Shown piece after piece: positions 56,647 through 64,000 of a stretch of 64,000 bases of DNA. Each line of letters opens with the position of its first letter. Position 1 is the first letter of the stretch. The notes beneath the pieces were generated by a model. The model was given only the letters and a program-made list of their open reading frames with translations, was not told the DNA's origin and searched no databases. The position numbers and the translations under genes were made by a program. This stretch comes from Lantana camara (Eukaryota; Streptophyta; Magnoliopsida; Lamiales; Verbenaceae), in contig CM074859.1 of NCBI GenBank assembly GCA_037501455.1, positions 89,982,894 to 90,046,893 on the forward strand, read 5' to 3'.

Positions 56647-58400
56647 TAACATAGAAGATAATTAGTACATATTACTGTTACTAATTTTTTGTTATAATTA
56701 ATTAAGTGATAATATGTATCTCAAAAAAAAATTAAGTGATAATATGACTAATATTTTGTCAATAAAATTTGCTAATATGAAAAAATATTTGTTATATTAT
56801 AATTAATGTTATAGTATACAATCATGTGATGAATGACACAAGGATTTATTTGAAAGAAAATTTTTCTCGACCTGAAAATGGGACAAGGGAAACAATTGTG
56901 AACTGGGTTGAGTGGCCCTGACCAAAACTCTCTTATGCTTAAATCAGCAATTAGCTCGAGAATTTTATGAGTATTATGGTGGTGACCTTTGTGTGTGCTT
57001 AATTAGTACACATACTTAATGTGAATTAAATGCATCTATAGTGTTATGGTTGTAGATATGATGCACTTGAATGAAATATGCCAGGAGATTATCTATATTT
57101 AGTGCAGATCTTGCAAGATCCTTGACTTGTATCACCCGATCGAATCCTCAGGCATAAATTAACCCCTCTATCTTAGGTCGGGAGGGAGTTCGAGCGTGCA
57201 ACCAACTAAGACTGACGCATCGTGTCTTGTGTCATTCCACATCGTGCTAGGTATCTTCGGGACATCATGACACGTCATAAACCCCCAAAATCATAAGGTA
57301 GGGTTGACGTGGCTGATGGTCTTTCAACTTATAAAGGCGCCACTCACGCGCACAGATCAACTCGCCAGGCAGTAATCATGAAAACGTTTTGTTTTTTTCA
57401 TTCCCAATAACTAGGGCTTCTCAATCATTTTCAGAAGTTACTTTTAATGAAAAGCATATCGAGCGAGTAAAAGCAAGTATCCTGAAGTTTTGTCTTAGTC
57501 TGAGTTTCAAAAGACAAGCTCGAGAGATGTTGGTCAAAACACCTTCTTACTTTCAACTTAGATATTATCTCGACTCAACTCTGTACCTATTTCTATTTAT
57601 TTTTTTTTTTTTTCATTTTTATCTACTTTTAAGATGGCATCGGGAAAGAAGATTTCAATACCTACCCATAAGACAACCCTTCCTAAGCTTTAAATATCTC
57701 TAATCCTTGACTTATAATTTCGGGATGAGATCGAATTGGAGGAAGAGCAGTCAGAGACTATAGACATTTGTTTGAATCTACCGTCCGTATCATACTTTAT
57801 ATAAATGAATTTTAAGTTGGATTCAAGACAATCTGAGCGATATTGTAATTTCTTAACTTGGTGGGATCAAATGTTATTAACACTAAATATCTCTTGTAAA
57901 GTATTACATTCTTTAAAAAATACTTATTTAAATAAATTAGGATAATTCAAAAATTAGAAATAAGACTCATTTAATCTAAAAAAGAGAACGAATTTTACAA
58001 ATCAAACTAAGTATATAGAGTCAAATAAAAGTAAATACAAATTATAATTTATTTTTTCATGCTAATTTTACAGTATATCTTATAATTTTGTTTATGAGAT
58101 GGTGCCTATTATGCATGGACACAACAAATACAATATAATACAAATTGATTTTTAAGCTTAACAAATATAGGATATCTGACACGGTATCCGATACAAACAC
58201 CATATGACACGATAAAATAATATTTTTAAAAGTATTTGTGCATACTAGGAGGAGTGTTTGAAACTATAACTTTTTTATTTGTATAGTTGAGAGTTACATT
58301 GAAACACTTAAGTTTCAATTGAGGACTAATTATTTTAAAAAGTTGATATTTCAAATAATTTTATTTAATAATTAAAAGTAATTAGATAAACCGTGTATTT
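56647..58400. other. Intergenic DNA, one promoter-like patch
   Basis: No gene recognised. A more GC-rich patch at 57125-57380 ends with ACTTATAAAGGCGCC (TATA-like at 57329-57337) and a C/A-rich leader, resembling a core promoter of a gene or LTR. The frame that follows (57389-57703) has no family match and runs into a T-rich stretch. The remainder is AT-rich. Confidence 0.5.
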
Positions 58401-58428
58401 AATGTGCAACGCACATTATTTTTACTAG
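58401..58428 (+). mobile_element. Orphan Helitron 3' end
   Basis: AATGTGC-AAC-GCACATT (58401-58417) is a perfect 7-bp stem, followed by TATTTTTA and the terminus CTAG (58425-58428), then T. This is the standard Helitron 3' arrangement. Its 5' end was not found nearby; the candidate at 51534 is one option. Confidence 0.6.
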
Positions 58429-58906
58429 TTCTATTAAATTACAAAGTGATACCTCTCATATATCTATTTGACACAATAGAACTCCATATATCAGATGTCA
58501 AATAAATTCTACTGTTAACAAATTATAATATTATTTTTAGTCTTCCCTTTTCTACTTGATATATCTTTATCACATCGGTTTTTCTTGTGTTTCCGGACAC
58601 ATTGATGACAAGAGAGTTCAAGTAGGAGAAAATATCTCGAATCCCGTCATGTTCAACAAATTTTTATGGATAGTTATGTCTAATTGTTGCTTTAGCTACT
58701 TTTTCCTTGAATACAGATTGATCAAGTTCCTCATTTTGACTCATATTGGCACACCTCACTATATGCACACTTTACAGTTATATGACGTTTTAAATTTGAC
58801 GTTCCAAAAAACATAAACTTGTCCATATTTTTTGCATTTAGCCTTTTATTTTCCATCCTGAGTAATCTGGTCAAACCATTTCCATACATTCGAAGAAGAA
58901 CCCTTA

Positions 58907-59919
58907 AAGTTCTTTACTTTTCTAGTTTGTTAACCATCGGTGATGGTTTAATTTTTTAGAAATTTCTGACTATTTTAACTAGTGGACCTTTTACTTTGAT
59001 AGTCTAAGAATTATCCATGTTTACCTAAATTATGCACCTCTTTACCTTGATGGTTAGTTTTACATGGTTTATTGGGTAAATGACTGTAATACCCTTTCCT
59101 TGAAACCATAGCTCCTCCTCCATGATAAATGAGAGAGTAGGCCGCACGTTGGTTCGTATATGCCAATAAAATTGCCATGGTGTTGAGCTAACAAATCTTG
59201 ACTACCGTTGGTACGGAGATTAATGCGCCCAACTGCAATGTGTAAGTGCATTAAAACGCATTATGAACATTGGGAAAATGGAAAAATGGCAGGCTTATTC
59301 AGTGGGACAAAAGGTCGAACAGCTGGTGGGCAATTCTCATGGAATGACTTGCGAAGACAGCAAATTTAGTTGCTCTTCTGTAGCCCAAGTCAATTGATCC
59401 AATAAAAGTTTTTTGAATGAATTGATCCAATAAAGTTAACACTAATTTTGTTTTACAGAAAAAAAAATCAGGAAATCCACGAGCAAATTTTATCAAAATT
59501 TTAGATGGAACTACATTTCAGTTTAAATGGATGAAGGCGAAAGAGAATTAAGATGCTGTGTTGAGACTTGAGTGTAGATCATCTTTGGCCTTAGGATAGA
59601 AATTATAAAGTAAAAAGAAAGAAGGGGGATGGCGGGACATGGGAAAAATGGGAGGGAATGCTGAAATAATTTCGTACACTCCAAGGGGTAACTTTTGTCA
59701 TATATAAAAATATATGAGGGTAAAATGGTATTTTTATTCTAACCATTGGTGATGGTCTATTTAGCAATGGGTTTTTGGAGTGAGAATATAAGGTGGGCTA
59801 CCATGGGACAAACCCGGGGCTCCGGGACTAGGCCATAAAAGGCTAACAATCAAAGTAAAGCACTTGTAAGCCCATACAATTTACACAATCTGGGCTTATA
59901 AGTGAAAGTAAAGAGCTTC
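58907..59919. mobile_element. TIR element (PIF/Harbinger-like MITE family), longer copy
   Basis: Left end AAGTTCTTTACTTTTCTAG and right end complement AAGCTCTTTACTTTCAC, with CTTA outside each. Inner repeats AACCATCGGTGATGG (58932) and AACCATTGGTGATGG (59742) are direct copies. The block GGGCTCCGGGACTAGGCCATAA near 59817 recurs in the shorter copy at 60651. No transposase. End bases are uncertain by one. Confidence 0.55.
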
Positions 59920-60297
59920 TTAGAACTCCATCGAACCACTAAACTATCTACACTTTCTTCTTCCATCTCTAACTACAAATTAATATAAAATCATGAACAG
60001 ACAAGAATTCAATTTACAAAATCATAAACAATAGACAAGGATTTCAAAAAATAAAGGAGTTCAACATGCAAAAATGGCGAATTGATGCGAGCCCATTTGA
60101 GAATTCACTGGAAATAGATTCCAATTCAATCACATGATAGTAAATTAACAAGCATCACCATTTGTGGAATAATATTATTCAATGTCACTACTACTACAAA
60201 CTGGTGCTTAGTGCTTCATTCACTTCTCAAACCATATTAGCCCGACAATTGAAAAACCTTTCTTGTTTACATTATTGCGCCATTGAAGAAGGTTTTA

Positions 60298-60751
60298 GAG
60301 CTCCTTTACTTTTTTAGTTGGATAACCATTGCCAATTGGTTGTTTATGATTTTTTTCTTGGTTATCTAAACTTGTGCCCTCTTTACTTTGATTGGAAAAC
60401 ATTACTCTTAAATACACTAAATTGTTGAACTCTTTACATTGTTGGTTTTTAAACAAGATTAAAGGTATACATTTATAATTTTGTCCCCGCATTGGGAACT
60501 GAACAATTTTGTCCTGTATTGGCAAGTATGTAATTTTTCTTTGAAAAGCAAGAACAAAATTGTCAATTCGTCTTATCCAATTCAACTAGCTTATTTAGCC
60601 ACAGTTTTTTTAATGGGTATATAATCCATCATTTCCCATTGTTAACCTAGGGCTCCGGTTTTAGGCCATAATAATTAAATAGAGAAGTAAAAGGTTGGCA
60701 GACCCCTAAAGCATAACCAACCTGCTATTTTCCACTGAAGTAAAGGAGCTC
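60298..60751. mobile_element. PIF/Harbinger-like MITE with TTA duplication
   Basis: Left GAGCTCCTTTACTT (60298) and right AAGTAAAGGAGCTC (60751) are perfect 14-base inverted repeats flanked by TTA on both sides (60295-60297 and 60752-60754). TTA duplications are typical of the PIF/Harbinger (Tourist) type. Length 454 bp. It is related to the element at 58907-59919. Confidence 0.75.
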
Positions 60752-61419
60752 TTAGTTTCTATCTTCTTCAGTACCATTTTTAGAAATTTTCCAAACACAA
60801 TCGAATATATAAACAGTAAACATTCTTACCTTTTGAAAACAATGGCAGCGATTGACCCCTAATGTTATTTCTTATCCTAAATCCCCACAACGGAAGCTGG
60901 AGGCAACGATGAGTGGAGCTAGAGGTGACGGAGTGCAGCAACGGCAATGAAGTGGTGGCGGCGACGACAGCCATAAGGGCGTGGCATGGCGGTGAGTAGG
61001 TGGCGCGGCAACGGCGGAAGGAGGTGGTGGCGGTGAGAAGGGTTTCGATTCCCAAATCACAGATTTTTGTATATCTCTAAGATTTTTATTTACTTTTATA
61101 ATTTTATTACTTCTTTTTTGTTTTATATTTTAAATATGTTTTTTAGGATGACATTGTAATTTTTAATTAATATCGAGGGTAAAAAAATAATATCATTATA
61201 AAATTAAATAGGTGGGCTTGACCATTAACAATCCATTGGAAATCTATTATCAACCCAATTTAATCCATGAGTGGCCCATTATTCTTTCAACCCACATTTA
61301 ATCCCCCCATATTTGACGTAATTTAAAATTTATTAAATTCAACCCAATCCAATTCTAATGGATTGGGTTGGATCCGTAGATTTCAATCTATATTGTCACC
61401 CCTAGCTTTCAATAGCCAA
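60752..61419. other. Intergenic DNA with a possible hAT-like MITE end
   Basis: A GC-rich patch at 60880-61040 gives a short proline/alanine-rich frame on the minus strand that I do not trust as a gene. At 61405, minus strand, GGGGTGACAATATAG followed by ATCCAACCCAATCC resembles one end of a hAT-type MITE; the other end was not found. Confidence 0.4.
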
Positions 61420-61817
61420 CTAGTAATTTTGGCACATTCGTTGCGTGTGCAAATTATAAAATTCTTTTGTTTAAAATATATTTAAATTAATTTTTATATT
61501 AATATATATTTTATCAGTATTTTTAATATAATTATTGAACTAATATAAAAATAACATAAAAGTATAAAATATCGAACAACACTATCTTTAAAAAAAATAC
61601 AAAAGAAAAAAAAATTGAAATTAGGTGAGAGAAAAGATAGGATAAGATAAAAAAAATGTAAAAGAAGAAAACACATAAAAATAAGTAAATAGAAAAGAAG
61701 AGAGAAAATCGCAAGAGAAGAAAACTGACAGGATAAAAAATAAATAAATAGAAAAAAAAGAAAAAGAGAATACCAAGAGACCACCTTTGTCTCTGGCACT
61801 TAATAATATAGTATAGA
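61420..61817 (-). mobile_element. Short non-autonomous Helitron (398 bp)
   Basis: Minus strand 5' end A|TCTATACTATATTATTAAG at 61817. The 3' end has GCACACGCAACGAATGTGC (stem with one mismatch), then CAAAATTA and CTAG at 61420, followed by T. Insertion between A and T and lack of target duplication fit. The interior is A-rich without coding capacity. Confidence 0.8.
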
Positions 61818-62054
61818 TAATTTTAGGTGTCACTCTTCTAACCCCATGCTACGGGTTCAACTCTCCCTTATCCGAAAAATTTTGATTCATTTTGCTAAGG
61901 TTCGAGGATATGGATACAAATTCTAACCGCTTTTCTTCCAAATTGTATACTTGGTCTAACAATTATAAGGGTTGAAAAAAATAGAGGTGAGGTCTTGGGT
62001 CTTGGGTTTATATTCAGGCAAGCGCATGAGATTTTTCTTTATTAAGAGTTGCTG

Positions 62055-62310
62055 TTTATTGTCGAGTTATTGTTCATCGTCTTCCTCCAATTTTTAGAAA
62101 ACGGAACAAACTTCCGAAATATACTTTTTTAGGGGTTACTATTCATCATATTACTGTTCATCATTGAGGTACAGTTCGTCGTTTTCCTCCAATTTACAGA
62201 AAACAATACAAACTTCCAAAATTTATTTTTAGGGGGTTACTATTCATCATCTTCCTCCGTCAGATTTCCACAAAACAAAGAAGCGATACAAACTTCCAAA
62301 GATCATGTAA
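62055..62310. repeat. Degenerate tandem repeat, about three units
   Basis: Units contain GTTACTATTCATCAT or GTTATTGTTCATCGT, then TCTTCCTCC, then AAAAC...ATACAAACTTCC. Starts are near 62065, 62135-62180 and 62236. Unit length varies (about 80-110 bases), so the copies have diverged by indels. Confidence 0.6.
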
Positions 62311-63271
62311 AATCCAAATCCTACCATTTTCATAAATATTCAAAGGTTAGGGGGACAAAGAGCAAAAAATCCCAAAGGACGGGGGTGTGTGTGGGATTAA
62401 CCCTAAAAAAATATATAAGAAGATTACATCAATTATTAACATATAAGAATTCTAGGACCTATTTGAAATACTTTTAAAACTTTGGAATCAAAATTAAAAA
62501 TATAAAAACTAAAAAGACTACTTATAAAAACACAAAAATAAAAAAATTTAACAAAAAGTCACACAGCCCGCGCGTAAGACACAATTGCCAGGCGGAGAGT
62601 TTTCCGTGCAAATTTCTAGTAACATATAATTTTCTATAAGATTTTTTTTATATCACAATGTTTTTCCTAATAGTTTGGTATATATAACACAAGATTTTGC
62701 ATGTTATGAGCTCCAAAATAAAATAATTGGATAAGTGTTGGGTTTGGGTTCACTTCACTCCTAACCCAAACTCGCGTATAATTGAATTATAAATTTGGGT
62801 TGAGTTTGTAAAATTAAAAAGTATGAGTTTGGATAATGAATTTAAAGATGCAAGGCAGGTAAAATCCACCCGGTCTAAGTGTAAGTATGAAATACTGCAC
62901 TTGTGATGGAATGATAAAAGCATAAAATAATAATTCACTTATATTTAATTTAGTTGACATAATAGATTCAGTTCATTATATAATTGTCCTTAGCTTTCTT
63001 TAATTAATGGAAATAGATTCTTCTCTCACTAAGTAGGTTATCACAATTTCATTATAATCATCCATTTCAGATATTTTCATTGTTTTGTTCTATACGTTAT
63101 TTCTATGGTTCGAGTGGAGTTGAATCACTTAAATATAAAGTTATTTCTATCAATAATAATTGTCATCTCAGGAACTTAAATTCGAAACCTCCGGTTAAAC
63201 TAGTATTGTTCCAAACCGCTAAATCAAACCATTGGTTGGTAGACATTTTCATTATGGTTATCCCGTCTTCA
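62311..63271. other. Intergenic DNA
   Basis: No gene or complete element recognised. Around 62737-62870 the text AACCCAAACTC...TTTGGGTTGAGTTT forms an inverted pair and may be a MITE relic. Confidence 0.45.
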
Positions 63272-63713
63272 TCTATACTATATTATTAAGCGTTATGGGC
63301 AAATGTGGTGTCTTGGACTCTTTCCTTTTCTGCCCCTGACTTTTTAATTTTTTCTTTTCTTTTTTATTTATTAATGTATTATCCCTGAATTCATAGACTA
63401 TTTTTTTCCTTTATTTTTCAGACACAAAATCTACCCACGTATTTCAACAGTTTTTTTGCTTAATCTCTTCTTTACGGCTCGAACACCATCTTCATTATTT
63501 CACTTTTTTCTCACTCTACTTCAATTCTTTTTTTTCTTTAATGTATAATTTTTATATTTTTCTCCTTATATTTTATATTTTTTATTTATCATAATTTAAT
63601 AATTATATTAAAATTGATTATAAAACATATATCAATATAAAAATTAATTTTAATATATTTAATAATAATATTATTTTTATTTGCACACACGACGAGTGTG
63701 CAGCATTTACTAG
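63272..63713 (+). mobile_element. Short non-autonomous Helitron (442 bp)
   Basis: 5' end A|TCTATACTATATTATTAAGC at 63272; 3' hairpin GCACAC-ACGACGA-GTGTGC (63683-63701), then AGCATTTA and CTAG at 63710-63713, followed by T. The first 19 bases equal those of the Helitron at 61420-61817, while the 3' parts differ. Its pre-terminal region matches the interrupted Helitron at 14880-15015. No Rep/helicase coding sequence. Confidence 0.85.
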
Positions 63714-63896
63714 TTATAATTAATACTTTCATGCATTCGCTATATTTGCATAATGTAACAGTAGTCGTAGTTTCCAAATTCCAACCACCCAAAAAAAATT
63801 TTAAAAAATAATTAATTAAAAAAAAACACACAAAGTGTACAATCTTTATGATGCCGGTCCTTAACAATGGACCTCTTCCAATAGTGATTGAAGCCT

Positions 63897-63984
63897 ATTT
63901 ACTTTTAAGCCCGAATAACTTTTATGTAAACTCAAAGCCCATTTACTTTTAAGCCCGAATAACTTTTATGTAAACTCAATAGGC
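63897..63984. repeat. Tandem duplication of a 44-bp unit
   Basis: Two near-identical copies (63897-63940 and 63941-63984) start ATTTACTTTTAAGCCCG and share AATAACTTTTATGTAAACTC. Confidence 0.9.
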
Positions 63985-64000
63985 CCAAACAATGCACTCC

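Noticed and set aside
57389..57703. Frame of 104 codons after a TATA-like site
   Set aside because: No family match, T-rich C-terminal half and unclear start; only the promoter-like patch is noted.
60780..61060. Minus-strand proline/alanine-rich frame as an exon
   Set aside because: No recognisable domain, no supported splice partner, and low-complexity GGTGGCGGCG-type DNA explains the lack of stops.

Overview
This is AT-rich nuclear DNA from a flowering plant, most likely a eudicot. It contains Ty3/gypsy elements of chromovirus (Del/Tekay) type with very long LTRs, Ty1/copia elements, CTAG-ended Helitrons, a tRNA-derived SINE, a LINE remnant, several TIR elements, and one intron-containing MATH-domain gene. 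There is no sign of bacterial, organellar or viral gene organisation. Almost every long open frame belongs to a transposable element.

Layout. 1-6724: decayed copia internal region plus its 3' LTR, inserted in an older Tekay-type LTR whose right end survives at 6725-6994. 6995-8076: PBS end and 5' LTR of a Tat/Ogre-like gypsy element on the minus strand. 8900-9347: hAT-like MITE. 9657-12409: the only convincing host gene, with two MATH domains in five exons, one frameshift, and a foldback element in its last intron. 12519-14801: LINE ORF1 remnant. 14880-43969: one large nest. A Helitron (14880-15015 and 43920-43969) was split by a Tekay solo LTR (15016-17517) and by a copia element (17527-43919, minus). 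That copia element was itself invaded by a stack of Tekay LTRs and a TRIM LTR (about 18560-26794) and by a complete, very young Tekay element (29804-42302, TSD ACCAA). 43970-52789: intergenic DNA, two oppositely oriented TIR elements, a copia gag/protease relic split by a solo LTR (TSD AGTTC), and a SINE (TSD of 11 bp). 52790-56615: another solo LTR (TSD GTTAC). 56616-64000: gene-poor DNA with a poly-G run, two related TTA-type MITEs, two short complete Helitrons, one orphan Helitron 3' end and short tandem repeats.

How it works together. The 29804-42302 element looks autonomous: an uninterrupted Gag-Pol of 1507 codons, a PBS for initiator tRNA-Met, a polypurine tract, and LTRs that by eye differ at only two bases plus an AT-repeat length change. 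The other Tekay copies are solo or truncated LTRs of several subfamilies, partly inserted into each other. The two copia elements and the copia relic are dead.

The least explained signals are three. Tekay LTRs of different subfamilies carry clusters of short GC-rich palindromes at matching positions but with different sequences. A CAGTC/GACTG hairpin lies 437-469 bases from the 3' end of six of the LTRs. The 43 kb copia element has, where its primer binding site should be, a 15-base perfect complement to its own LTR instead of a tRNA match. All boundaries and comparisons were made by eye.
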